Source: Cytophagaceae bacterium | GTDB lineage: Bacteria > Bacteroidota > Bacteroidia > Cytophagales > Flexibacteraceae | NCBI GenBank assembly: GCA_027487695.1 | Contig: JAIYDB010000118.1 | Span: 1 to 33,339 of the forward strand | Direction of reading: 5' to 3' | DNA length: 33,339 bases | Shown here: positions 1-6,927 of the stretch, in pieces | How the letters are laid out: each line of letters opens with the position of its first letter | Position numbering within the stretch: position 1 is the first letter of the stretch | Notes under the pieces: model-generated | Database searches by the model: none | The model's input: only the letters and a program-made list of their open reading frames with translations | Told to the model about the DNA's origin: nothing | Position numbers and translations under genes: made by a program

Positions 1-2
1 CT

Positions 3-74
3 TGTGCCATTGGGTGCAAAATAACTCAGGAAATGTTGAAATTTACAGCACAATTTAATACTCCTTGTTTGTGA
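3..74 (+). CDS. Possible C-terminal end of an upstream gene (partial, frame uncertain)
   Basis: All three forward frames close within the first 74 bases, so whichever gene precedes the lipoprotein ends here or before the window. The frame starting at base 3 stays open longest, ending in a TGA at 72-74 that would overlap a GTG start at 71 in the GTGA manner typical of coupled genes. Its tail alternates polar and hydrophobic residues (KFTAQFNTPCL), which could be a last beta-strand. The other two frames stop at 22-24 and 56-58, so this is only a guess. Confidence 0.25.
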   Translation, partial: CAIGCKITQEMLKFTAQFNTPCL

Positions 75-1135
75 AGAAATTATTGATAGGATTTATAGCT
101 GTAATTGCCTTAGGCTTAGCGGCTTGTAGTACTGAAGTAGAAACCAATGCACCTTACCAAGAGGTGCCAGTGGTTTATGCGGTCTTAAACCCTGATAGTG
201 CGTTCCAGTACCTAAGAATTACCAAGGGCTTCTTAAATGCCAATGGCGAAGATGCTAGGACAATTGCCAAGACCGATACCAACGCTTTTTATTACAAAAA
301 TGGTGAGTTAGATGTGCGCTTAATTGCCACCCTACCCAACAAAACTGTAGATACGCTTGCCACTTTTACTGAGGTTAGAAACTTCTCTAAGGCTGCTGAT
401 GGCGATTTCGCTTACCCTGAGCAGAAATTATATAGAAGTGTAAACCAAGTAAGTTTGGCACAACCACAAGGTACTACCTACCAAATTGTGGTTAGAAACA
501 GAATTACGGGTAAGGAAGTACAATCTACCACTAATATAGTTGGTGCTTACACTATCAATAGCCCTAGTGAAATTAACCCTAGTTCTGCCATTAACGATTT
601 TGACTTTAGAGTTGGTGAAAGAGGGAACAGTAATTTCATTGCCATTTCCAGACCACCACTAAATGGCGCCATTTTTAAGGCAAACATTAGAATTAATGTG
701 AGGAACTTTTATACCGATGGCACCACTAAAGATACAACTATCTTATGGACCAACGTAGCCTCACCACTAGAAGTAAGTAATGCGGGCAATATAAACCGTG
801 ATATTGACGGTGAAGGTTTCTTTGAATTGCTATTAAGCAGCTTTAAATCAAATGCTGGCATTGAATACCGTCAGTTTTTACCTAGTGAGTTCTTGTTCTA
901 TGCGGGCAATTCAGACTTCCTAAAGTATCTGAACTTGTTGAATAATTACAGCCCAATCGCGCAAACCAGACCAATCTATAACAATATTAATGGTGGTTTA
1001 GGTCTTTGGACATCGGCCAGAAACAAGAGCATCCCAATCAGGATAAGCAATACTACTGTTAACGAACTCAACTTCGTAGAAAGCGGTTCTGCCCGCAGAC
1101 CAGATTTATTTGCCCTTAAATTCAGAACTAATTAA
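71..1135 (+). CDS. Uncharacterised outer-envelope lipoprotein
   Basis: About 354 residues. The N-terminus is a lipoprotein signal: two lysines, a hydrophobic stretch, then a LAAC lipobox whose cysteine (residue 19 from the GTG at 71) would be acylated, so the mature protein should sit in the periplasm or outer membrane. The rest is beta-rich and without TM segments; I recognise no named catalytic motif. The opening after the cysteine (YQEVPVVYAVLNPDSAFQYL) resembles secreted Bacteroidota proteins encoded beside TonB-dependent receptors (DUF4249-like), but I do not assign it to a family. I prefer GTG 71, giving a VKK start, over the in-frame TTG at 65, which only adds two residues. It is followed by a 74-base gap with a promoter for the next gene. 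Confidence 0.75.
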   Translation: MKKLLIGFIAVIALGLAACSTEVETNAPYQEVPVVYAVLNPDSAFQYLRITKGFLNANGEDARTIAKTDTNAFYYKNGELDVRLIATLPNKTVDTLATFTEVRNFSKAADGDFAYPEQKLYRSVNQVSLAQPQGTTYQIVVRNRITGKEVQSTTNIVGAYTINSPSEINPSSAINDFDFRVGERGNSNFIAISRPPLNGAIFKANIRINVRNFYTDGTTKDTTILWTNVASPLEVSNAGNINRDIDGEGFFELLLSSFKSNAGIEYRQFLPSEFLFYAGNSDFLKYLNLLNNYSPIAQTRPIYNNINGGLGLWTSARNKSIPIRISNTTVNELNFVESGSARRPDLFALKFRTN

Positions 1136-1166
1136 AGGTAATACCCTAAAGCTGCTTACAGTTTTT

Positions 1167-1174
1167 TACCTTTG
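1167..1174 (+). promoter_or_regulatory. -7 box TACCTTTG for the YcxB-like gene
   Basis: A perfect match to the Bacteroidota -7 consensus TAnnTTTG lies 35 bases before the ATG at 1210. No clear TTTG -33 element is seen upstream, so activity is inferred. Confidence 0.5.
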
Positions 1175-1209
1175 CCCCTCCTAATTAAATACCTCAGACT
1201 ACCATACTT

Positions 1210-1689
1210 ATGCTTTCGGGTAAAACTAAAAAATACAAAGTAGATATTAAAACCTATATCCGTCACGGCTTAGAGCACGTATTCAAGAAGTGGTGGTGGG
1301 CATTCCTAGTTCCAATTGGCATTATATTACCTGGCGTATACTTTACTGGTGCATTGGTGTGGCTTATTTTGGCGGCGGTATTAATCACAGGTTTGTATAT
1401 CCTTTTCTGGTATATCCAATTTTATGGCCTACAGCAACTACCACAAGGCAAAATGATTTTCGAAAAGTATAGTTACGAATTCGACAATAATGGCCTCATG
1501 GTTAAGCTTAATGCAAAAGAAGGGATGCCTATCAAATACGAGCAAATACAGCTAGTTAAAAAGAAATCTGATGCGCTACTCTTATTCATAAGTCCCATTC
1601 AGTTTTTCTATTTACCATACAGCATCTTCAATTCAGATGCGGATATCAAGATCACTGAAAGCATACTAAAGCGTAAGAACTTGCTTTAA
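1210..1689 (+). CDS. YcxB-like small membrane protein
   Basis: 159 residues. A basic N-terminal stretch leads into two adjacent hydrophobic segments (about residues 31-47 and 48-70, with a WWW run at the membrane edge), followed by a soluble C-terminal domain of about 85 residues. That domain has the look of the YcxB-like family: a YEFDNNGL strand, a YEQI segment, and LLFIS followed by a phenylalanine/tyrosine-rich strand before a final ESILKRK helix. The function of this family is unknown; it is bacterial PH-like and membrane anchored. The stop codon overlaps the stop of the convergent gene on the minus strand by four bases. The ATG start is clear, with its own promoter box upstream. Confidence 0.75.
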   Translation: MLSGKTKKYKVDIKTYIRHGLEHVFKKWWWAFLVPIGIILPGVYFTGALVWLILAAVLITGLYILFWYIQFYGLQQLPQGKMIFEKYSYEFDNNGLMVKLNAKEGMPIKYEQIQLVKKKSDALLLFISPIQFFYLPYSIFNSDADIKITESILKRKNLL

Positions 1690-2597
1690 TTAAGATTCAA
1701 GCTATAAAAATAAAGACAGTTTCTAGTTAGTACTGCTAACACGTTATTGCTAAAAGCAAGCCCAATTATAGGTTCTTTCAAATTTAAGCTCATGGGAATG
1801 GGCTTTTTTTGTGGGCTTCTAGGTAATGGTTCAAATTCAATTTTGTTCAGGTTTAACCTGATTAAGTATTCATTTGCAAAGGCAATAGGCGCAAAAGAAC
1901 TGCCTAATTTCTGAAGGAAAACACCCGAATTATCAAAAAGATAGACATTTAATGACAGGTCGGTTAGGTATAGATAATTCTGATATTCTGTAAAACCAAT
2001 TGGTTCACGTAATTCTTCCCTTAGTTTTAAGTCCAGTGGATTTGAAAAGAGTAATCGTCCAGTATTTAGCTGAAACTTGTTTAATGAAAAATTGCTCACA
2101 TCTAAAACCCACAGATTATTATCATTGCTAATCGTAGCCATAGCTGCAAAACTACTTTTTGAGTTGGGTATTGGCGTGGACTTCTCTGCACTTAAAAAGC
2201 GGTCTAATAATGTAAATTCCTGAAAGTCTCGGCTAAAAACCATTATACTAAGCCCGTTCCATGCATCTAATACAGTAGGCCTTATCTGCTGTGCTGGAGA
2301 ATATAAAAGTCCTTTTTCAGCATTTGGTTTGAATTGTTGAATGTTACCGTTGATATCGGCTACATAAAAAAAGCCCTTTCTATCGGCACTTACTAATATG
2401 CCATTGGGCTTATTCGCAACCGCAATAAGACTCCATTTTGTTGATACTGTATCGCTTTTCGAGGCTTGACTTTGTGCCTGAATCGGAAAAAGATTAAAGG
2501 CAAAAATTACAAATGCCCAACTACAGCATCTGATCCAAGTTGCTCTATATGCAGCTTGCCATTTTCGAATACCCCGTATGAAAAGTAATGAATCCAC
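1686..2597 (-). CDS. Secreted beta-propeller-like protein
   Basis: 303 residues. An unusually long basic N-terminal region (about 25 residues) precedes a hydrophobic core and an AQ|S type cleavage site near residue 42, so the protein should be exported. The body is made of repeated short beta-blocks with phrases such as GILVSADRKGFFYVADINGN, LWVLDVSNFSLNKF and LYLTDLSLNVYLFD, which suggests an NHL/SGL-like propeller. No catalytic residues are recognised. The only ATG, GTG or TTG before the hydrophobic core is the ATG at 2595-2597, which forces a 91-base overlap with the end of lpxH. It is the last gene of a five-gene run and its TAA interlocks with the stop of the convergent YcxB-like gene. 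The function is unknown; a link to LPS maturation is only positional. Confidence 0.7.
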   Translation of the reverse strand: MDSLLFIRGIRKWQAAYRATWIRCCSWAFVIFAFNLFPIQAQSQASKSDTVSTKWSLIAVANKPNGILVSADRKGFFYVADINGNIQQFKPNAEKGLLYSPAQQIRPTVLDAWNGLSIMVFSRDFQEFTLLDRFLSAEKSTPIPNSKSSFAAMATISNDNNLWVLDVSNFSLNKFQLNTGRLLFSNPLDLKLREELREPIGFTEYQNYLYLTDLSLNVYLFDNSGVFLQKLGSSFAPIAFANEYLIRLNLNKIEFEPLPRSPQKKPIPMSLNLKEPIIGLAFSNNVLAVLTRNCLYFYSLNLN

Positions 2598-3340
2598 TCG
2601 CCTAAGTTAACGTAAAAACGGTTGTTATTTACTTCTTGCCATTCTGGTCTATGTACGTGCCCAAATATATAGTATTGTGCCTGCAATGCCTTATGGCTAT
2701 CAATGGCTTGGCAAAACTCGAACAAGTGGTTGTTTATTGATTTGGCTTCAAGCAATTTAAAGCTATCGGTTACTCCCCTTGTTTCAGCAAATTTTAAGGC
2801 AAGGAACAAACCTATTTTTGGTGGCAATAAATCAAAGAAGAATTTTAGAGTATCGCTTTCTATGATGTTCTTAAACACTCTGTAAAACTTTTCTTTAGGA
2901 CCTAAGCCGTGTCCGTGCGCCAAATACAACTTGGTTTTGCCTATTTGCCAAGTTGCCTCCCCACGAATTACCCTAATGCCAAATGCTTTAGTGAGGTAAT
3001 TGCGCATGAAAATCTCATGGTTACCTGTAAAGAAATAAGTTGGGATACCAGCCTGCTTTAAGTCTGAAAACAACTGAATAATATGAGGAAAATCCTCCTG
3101 CATCATAGATGGAATTTCCATCCAACAATCAAATAAATCGCCTAGGAAAACTACTGCCTCTGTTCTATACATTTTCGAACGCACAAAGTCGCAAAACTTT
3201 ATTTCTCGTTCTGTGCTCTTAGTAGCATTGGGAGTACCAAGGTGCAAATCGCTAAGAAAGAGAATGCGCTTTCCTGATGGTAGTTCAGGAATAGCAGGGA
3301 TAACCTCTGTTTTCAGATAAGGGATTGCTTGGTGAGGCAT
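2507..3340 (-). CDS. lpxH: UDP-2,3-diacylglucosamine diphosphatase (LpxH-type)
   Basis: 277 residues, calcineurin-like metallophosphoesterase. The family hydrolyses UDP-2,3-diacylglucosamine to lipid X and UMP, the fourth step of lipid A synthesis, as a peripheral protein on the cytoplasmic face of the inner membrane. The metal and catalytic motifs are all visible: SDLHLG (D31, H33), FLGDLFDCW (D68), TGNHE (N107, H108), AHGHG (H142) and FGHVHRP (H228, H230). The DCW and the helical insert between the last two motifs fit LpxH rather than a generic phosphodiesterase. The start lies six bases after the stop of the LutC-like gene, and the 3' end overlaps the next gene by 91 bases, so the set is probably one transcript. 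Bacteroidota can carry more than one LpxH-like protein, so a paralogue with another role is possible. Confidence 0.85.
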   Translation of the reverse strand: MPHQAIPYLKTEVIPAIPELPSGKRILFLSDLHLGTPNATKSTEREIKFCDFVRSKMYRTEAVVFLGDLFDCWMEIPSMMQEDFPHIIQLFSDLKQAGIPTYFFTGNHEIFMRNYLTKAFGIRVIRGEATWQIGKTKLYLAHGHGLGPKEKFYRVFKNIIESDTLKFFFDLLPPKIGLFLALKFAETRGVTDSFKLLEAKSINNHLFEFCQAIDSHKALQAQYYIFGHVHRPEWQEVNNNRFYVNLGEWIHYFSYGVFENGKLHIEQLGSDAVVGHL

Positions 3341-3346
3341 TGTGGC

Positions 3347-3985
3347 TTACTGCAAATCGTCTAAAAGAAATAGCGTTAGCCTTTTAGGACCGTGTGCGCC
3401 CAATACCAAGGTCTTTTCAATATCGGCTGTTCTGGAAGGACCCGTTATCATACTCACCATACTCGGAAGGTGCTCGGGATACAATCTTTTCAAAGCCTTG
3501 AAAGCATCGTCAATATCAGCAACAATTTGAGAGGCAGCTGCAATAACCACATGGTGAGGTGGATAAATAGTTAACCTTCTACCCGATGCTTTTGCACTAC
3601 TCACTAATATAGAACCCGTGCGGGCAACCATCATTTCACAAATAGTAAAGCCAACTTCAACCTGCTCAAAGTTCTTATCGTTAGTAATGAGTTTACAGTT
3701 TTTGTCAGTCAGAAATTCTGCGGCAATGGGGTCCCACACGTGTACTTCTTTGTAACCATAGTTCTGTAAGAAACTACTAATCCCCTCAGCCAGATCTTCT
3801 TCAGATGAGGCATAAAACAGCTCACCTCCTTTTTCTTTGAAAATTTGAGCAAACGCTACGACCAAATCTTCATCAGGTAACGGTGCATAAATAGGACTGG
3901 TTAAATCAGGAGCAACAGGTGCATCGTTTCCTACTGAAAGTGCTTTTCTTATTTTATCTAAAATTTCTTCCTTTGCTGAAGGCAT
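3347..3985 (-). CDS. LUD-domain protein, LutC/YkgG-like
   Basis: 212 residues, the usual length for LutC. The LUD (DUF162) fold is recognisable from the C-terminal part, with ARTGSILVSS, the YPPHHVVIA strand and the SMITGPSRTADIEKTLVLG block that is nearly invariant in this family. In Bacillus, LutC is part of LutABC, an iron-sulfur complex oxidising L-lactate. No lutA or lutB partner is visible here, so lactate use cannot be inferred from context; single LUD proteins are common in Bacteroidota and of uncertain role. The gene sits 41 bases after the Ppx/GppA gene and six bases before lpxH, inside the run that begins with the GT9 gene. No signal peptide or membrane segment is present. Confidence 0.8.
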   Translation of the reverse strand: MPSAKEEILDKIRKALSVGNDAPVAPDLTSPIYAPLPDEDLVVAFAQIFKEKGGELFYASSEEDLAEGISSFLQNYGYKEVHVWDPIAAEFLTDKNCKLITNDKNFEQVEVGFTICEMMVARTGSILVSSAKASGRRLTIYPPHHVVIAAASQIVADIDDAFKALKRLYPEHLPSMVSMITGPSRTADIEKTLVLGAHGPKRLTLFLLDDLQ

Positions 3986-4026
3986 TATGATATATAGTTA
4001 GCTGAAAATCAGCTTTAAATACTTGG

Positions 4027-4986
4027 TTATTGAATTGATTTTCCAGCCATAGTAGCCAAAAGTACACCTTCTTTAAGGGCGTAAGTACTAACGATTAACT
4101 GAGAGGTAGCTACCCGCCTAATCACAAAATTAATCAAGCAAATGGCAACCACTATCATATCGGCACGCAAAGGTATCATTCCTGGCATTGCCAAGCGTTG
4201 TCCTTTATTCATTGCTACCAATTGGGCTGCAATTTCAGCATAACCTGTAAGCGGCAAATCGAACTGAGTAAGCTGTTCTAGCCTATAATCTAACTTCTTG
4301 GTTTGCCAATAAATTTCACATAGGGTATCGAAAGTACCGCTACTACCCACCAAAACTCTAGGACTATTTTTATTGGTAGCTGCTAACAAGGGAGCAAGCT
4401 TTTCTTCTAGATAGTCTTCAATTTTATCAATTGCCGCCTCTGAAATTGGATCGGTATCCATAAACAGCTCCATCAATCGCTGACCACCTATTTCAAAACT
4501 TTCCTTGTATAACAGTTCATTGCCTTTGGCAATAATAAACTCCACACTACCTCCGCCAATATCCATAATTAATGAGGCTGCAGATTGCTTTCCTAAAGCT
4601 GCTGTAACACCTTCAAAAATAAGCTGCGCTTCTTTAGAACCATCTATCACCTGAACCTTTATTTCAGTTTTGGCAAGTACTTGCTCAACAAAAAACTGTC
4701 CGTTATTAGCACTTCGTACTGCGCTTGTTGCGGTAGCGACTATATCTTTAGCTGCAATTCCAAACGAAACAGCGGTATTGGCAAAACTTTGAAGACAATC
4801 AAGTCCACGTTCTATGGCATCGTCTGAAAGGAAACCTTGGTTAATAGAACCCTTCCCTAGCTTTACCCCTACCTTTTCCTTATGCAATACCTTAAAGCCC
4901 TCTGGGGCAGGTTCTGCAATAAGCAAATGGAAAGTATTGGTTCCCATATCAATAACCGCATACCTAGGAATTTCTGGCGTATTCAT
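4027..4986 (-). CDS. Ppx/GppA family phosphatase (exopolyphosphatase-like)
   Basis: 319 residues, close to the short single-module form of the family (ASKHA fold). It shows the N-terminal phosphate-binding loop (VIDMGTNTFHLLI, about residues 11-23), the ATATSAVRSANNG block, the second nucleotide loop IMDIGGGSVEFI, and the third glycine motif VGSSGTFDTL. Members remove the terminal phosphate from polyphosphate or hydrolyse pppGpp; the sequence alone does not separate these. The C-terminal HD extension of long Ppx proteins is missing, as is usual for the short class. It starts 16 bases after the end of the GT9 gene, so co-transcription is likely. Cytoplasmic, with no TM segment. Confidence 0.85.
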   Translation of the reverse strand: MNTPEIPRYAVIDMGTNTFHLLIAEPAPEGFKVLHKEKVGVKLGKGSINQGFLSDDAIERGLDCLQSFANTAVSFGIAAKDIVATATSAVRSANNGQFFVEQVLAKTEIKVQVIDGSKEAQLIFEGVTAALGKQSAASLIMDIGGGSVEFIIAKGNELLYKESFEIGGQRLMELFMDTDPISEAAIDKIEDYLEEKLAPLLAATNKNSPRVLVGSSGTFDTLCEIYWQTKKLDYRLEQLTQFDLPLTGYAEIAAQLVAMNKGQRLAMPGMIPLRADMIVVAICLINFVIRRVATSQLIVSTYALKEGVLLATMAGKSIQ

Positions 4987-5002
4987 GGAGTAATTATTCT
5001 TA

Positions 5003-6040
5003 TTAGGCTAAAGGAATTGGAAACTGACTAGTTTTAATACCTATAGCACAATTAAAATGTTGTAATGGGCATTCCTTTTTACCTGTGATACCACAAGGTC
5101 TGCAAGGTAATACCTCTTCTGTTTCTACGAAAACGCCGTTATCGCTTAAAGGCCCAAACCCTAGAAAAGGCGTTGTGCTGCAATACACTAGCACCTGAGG
5201 GGCATTTACCGCCGATGCTAAATGCACAGGTCCACTATCGTTCATATAGTTCATGGCTGCACTTTCCATTAGCACTGCAGAACCTTGAAACGATAATTTA
5301 CCTGCCATTATTTCAATGGTTAGTGATAAGCCAGCCTGCTTAGCTTCTTCCACTAATTGGGTACAACCTTCAACATCGGCAGGACCACCAAGCAAATACA
5401 CTTTATAATTAGCAGGTATTTCTTTGAGTAAATCAACCCACTTAGAAATTGGGTAGGTTTTGGTTGGCCATACACTCATCGGCGAAATAGTGATATAAGC
5501 ACATCTTGTGTATTGCTCTAAATCTGTGCGAACCGATTCAGTAGGATACAACCTTGGCTTAGCTGGAGGGCAATCAGAAAAGGCTGTATCAAGTAACATA
5601 TGGTTTCGCGCAACCTCGTGCAAGCCGTTTTCAAAAGTATGTGGCACCACAAAATCAAAGTAACCACTCAGCGGATTTTTATCGAACCCCACCTTAATTG
5701 CAGCACCTGAAAACAGGGTAATAAGCCCAGTAGCAGCAAACCTTTGGGCATTAATTACAGCACAAAAACGCTCCGCTCTGATTAATTTAATAAGTCGGTA
5801 TAGATTTTTGTACTTATTTTTTTTGTCCCAAGTCCATAGCTTTGTTAAGTATGGATGCCCAGTAAACAAAGCCTTATGTTGCTCATTAATAAGGAAATGT
5901 AATTCTAAATCAGGATTTGCAGCGTGCAAACTTTCCAGTAGAGCAGTAGCCAAAATACAATCGCCCATGAAGGCAGTTTGTATAACCAATACTTTTTTAA
6001 GCAATTTTACAGAGCTATTGCTATTAGGGCTTGCTAACAT
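5003..6040 (-). CDS. Glycosyltransferase family 9 (heptosyltransferase-like)
   Basis: 345 residues. The N-terminal Rossmann half starts with VLVIQTAFMGDCILATALLESL, the GT9/ADP-heptose:LPS heptosyltransferase opening. The C-terminal half carries the LLGGPADVEGC block and the donor-binding MNDSGPVHLASAVNAP motif (family form D/N-S/D-G-x-x-H). A late cysteine-rich segment (PCRPCG...ECPLQHFNC) is also typical of GT9 proteins. It likely adds a sugar to the LPS core or another envelope glycan on the cytoplasmic side of the inner membrane; the donor sugar is not certain in Bacteroidota, many of which lack heptose. It is the first gene of the run that includes lpxH, and a perfect TACCTTTG box sits just upstream. 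Confidence 0.85.
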   Translation of the reverse strand: MLASPNSNSSVKLLKKVLVIQTAFMGDCILATALLESLHAANPDLELHFLINEQHKALFTGHPYLTKLWTWDKKNKYKNLYRLIKLIRAERFCAVINAQRFAATGLITLFSGAAIKVGFDKNPLSGYFDFVVPHTFENGLHEVARNHMLLDTAFSDCPPAKPRLYPTESVRTDLEQYTRCAYITISPMSVWPTKTYPISKWVDLLKEIPANYKVYLLGGPADVEGCTQLVEEAKQAGLSLTIEIMAGKLSFQGSAVLMESAAMNYMNDSGPVHLASAVNAPQVLVYCSTTPFLGFGPLSDNGVFVETEEVLPCRPCGITGKKECPLQHFNCAIGIKTSQFPIPLA

Positions 6041-6061
6041 ACGAAGAACTATTCCTTAACA

Positions 6062-6069
6062 CAAAGGTA
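6062..6069 (-). promoter_or_regulatory. -7 box (TACCTTTG on minus strand) of the GT9-ppx-LUD-lpxH operon
   Basis: The plus-strand CAAAGGTA reads TACCTTTG toward the GT9 gene, 21 bases from its ATG, predicting a short leader. The -33 region is weak. It lies in the 107-base divergent gap shared with the DUF4286 gene. Confidence 0.5.
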
Positions 6070-6147
6070 GCCTACAAGGCAACAATAGCCCAGTTTATTA
6101 TCACGAAATTTGTAAGACAAAACAATAATTACCTCTCTAGTACCAGA

Positions 6148-6459
6148 ATGATTTTATACAGCGTAACTGTGAATGTTGATGCCGATATCAACGAAGAATG
6201 GCTATCGTGGATGCAACGCGTTCATATCCCTAAAGTAATTGCAACTGGCTTTTTTGTAGAACATAAAATATTAAAGCTCCTTACAGAAGTAGAAAACAAT
6301 GGTGTAACGTACTCCGTGCAATACTACTTAGATAATATGGATGCCTATAACACCTACGCCAATGACCACGCCCCTACCCTACAAAAGGAACATAGCCTGC
6401 GTTATGAGGGAAAATTTGTAGCATTCCGCACTTTATTAGAAGTTATACCAAATGCGTAA
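6148..6459 (+). CDS. DUF4286 family protein
   Basis: 103 residues from the ATG at 6148. The sequence begins ILYSVTVNVDADINEEWLSWM, continues with HIPKVIATGFF and YSVQYYLDNMDAY, and ends EGKFVAFRTLLEVI: the ferredoxin-like alpha/beta pattern of DUF4286, a small cytoplasmic family largely restricted to Bacteroidota whose role is unknown. The open frame extends upstream to 6031, but that part would run through the divergent promoter and overlap the GT9 gene, and family members begin at this MILY-type start, so the shorter form is chosen. The gene stands alone, divergent from the GT9 operon and 150 bases before the tRNA pair. Confidence 0.85.
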   Translation: MILYSVTVNVDADINEEWLSWMQRVHIPKVIATGFFVEHKILKLLTEVENNGVTYSVQYYLDNMDAYNTYANDHAPTLQKEHSLRYEGKFVAFRTLLEVIPNA

Positions 6460-6535
6460 AAGCCAAACAACTAAATAGTTACCTAAACAAAGGCAAAGCA
6501 AAGACTTAAAAAGTTAAATTATTTAGGGCAAAAAG

Positions 6536-6566
6536 TTTGTTACTTAAACCTAAAACCCTACTTTTG
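6536..6566 (+). promoter_or_regulatory. Promoter of the tRNA-Val pair
   Basis: TTTG at 6536-6539 and TACTTTTG at 6559-6566, separated by 19 bases, match both elements of the Bacteroidota primary sigma promoter (TTTG / TAnnTTTG). A transcription start near 6573 would leave about 37 bases of 5' leader before the first tRNA. One of the two best promoters in the window. Confidence 0.75.
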
Positions 6567-6609
6567 CAATCCCTAACAGAAACAACGCAAGCAATTGCAA
6601 GTTTCAAAG

Positions 6610-6684
6610 GGGCGAATAGCTCAGTTGGTTCAGAGCATCTGCCTTACAAGCAGAGGGTCGGGGGTTCGAATCCCTCTTCGCCCA
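6610..6684 (+). tRNA. tRNA-Val (anticodon TAC), copy 1
   Basis: A 75-base cloverleaf: acceptor GGGCGAA pairs with TTCGCCC, D-stem GCTC/GAGC, anticodon stem TCTGC/GCAGA with loop CTTACAA (anticodon TAC, reading GUA and other Val codons), five-base variable loop, and a T-arm with the TTCGAAT loop. The discriminator base is A and the 3' CCA is not encoded. Confidence 0.95.
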
Positions 6685-6707
6685 CAGTACTGTAATACTT
6701 CCCGTGA

Positions 6708-6782
6708 GGGCGAATAGCTCAGTTGGTTCAGAGCATCTGCCTTACAAGCAGAGGGTCGGGGGTTCGAATCCCTCTTCGCCCA
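6708..6782 (+). tRNA. tRNA-Val (anticodon TAC), copy 2
   Basis: Identical in all 75 bases to the first copy and separated from it by a 23-base spacer. The two are transcribed from the same promoter and end at the hairpin immediately downstream. Confidence 0.95.
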
Positions 6783-6783
6783 C

Positions 6784-6812
6784 AAAAACACCGCTAATGG
6801 CGGTGTTTTTTT
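6784..6812 (+). terminator. Rho-independent terminator after the tRNA pair
   Basis: An A5-CACCGC stem pairs with GCGGTG-T5 around a five-base TAATG loop, running into a T-tract. It begins two bases after the second tRNA. Confidence 0.85.
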
Positions 6813-6872
6813 GTGGGTAAGGTTTTCGCTTTTACAAGTAATTTTAATTTAAAAATTGTCCTAGCTTGACAT

Positions 6873-6908
6873 AAAAAAAACGGCATCAATACTTAAATTG
6901 ATACCGTT
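6873..6908 (-). terminator. Rho-independent terminator after mrp
   Basis: Read on the minus strand, a 12-bp stem with one mismatch (6897-6908 with 6879-6890) and a six-base loop is followed by a run of T. It lies 20 bases beyond the mrp stop and closes the dehydrogenase-mrp unit. Confidence 0.8.
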
Positions 6909-6927
6909 CTGAATTTATTAAAATGCT

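Noticed and set aside
6031-6147. N-terminal extension of the DUF4286 frame
   Set aside because: It would overlap the divergent GT9 gene and its promoter and contains no family sequence; the ATG at 6148 matches the normal start.
6610-6782. Two long direct repeats separated by a short spacer, resembling a minimal CRISPR or duplicated element
   Set aside because: Each repeat folds as a complete tRNA-Val cloverleaf, with promoter and terminator around the pair.
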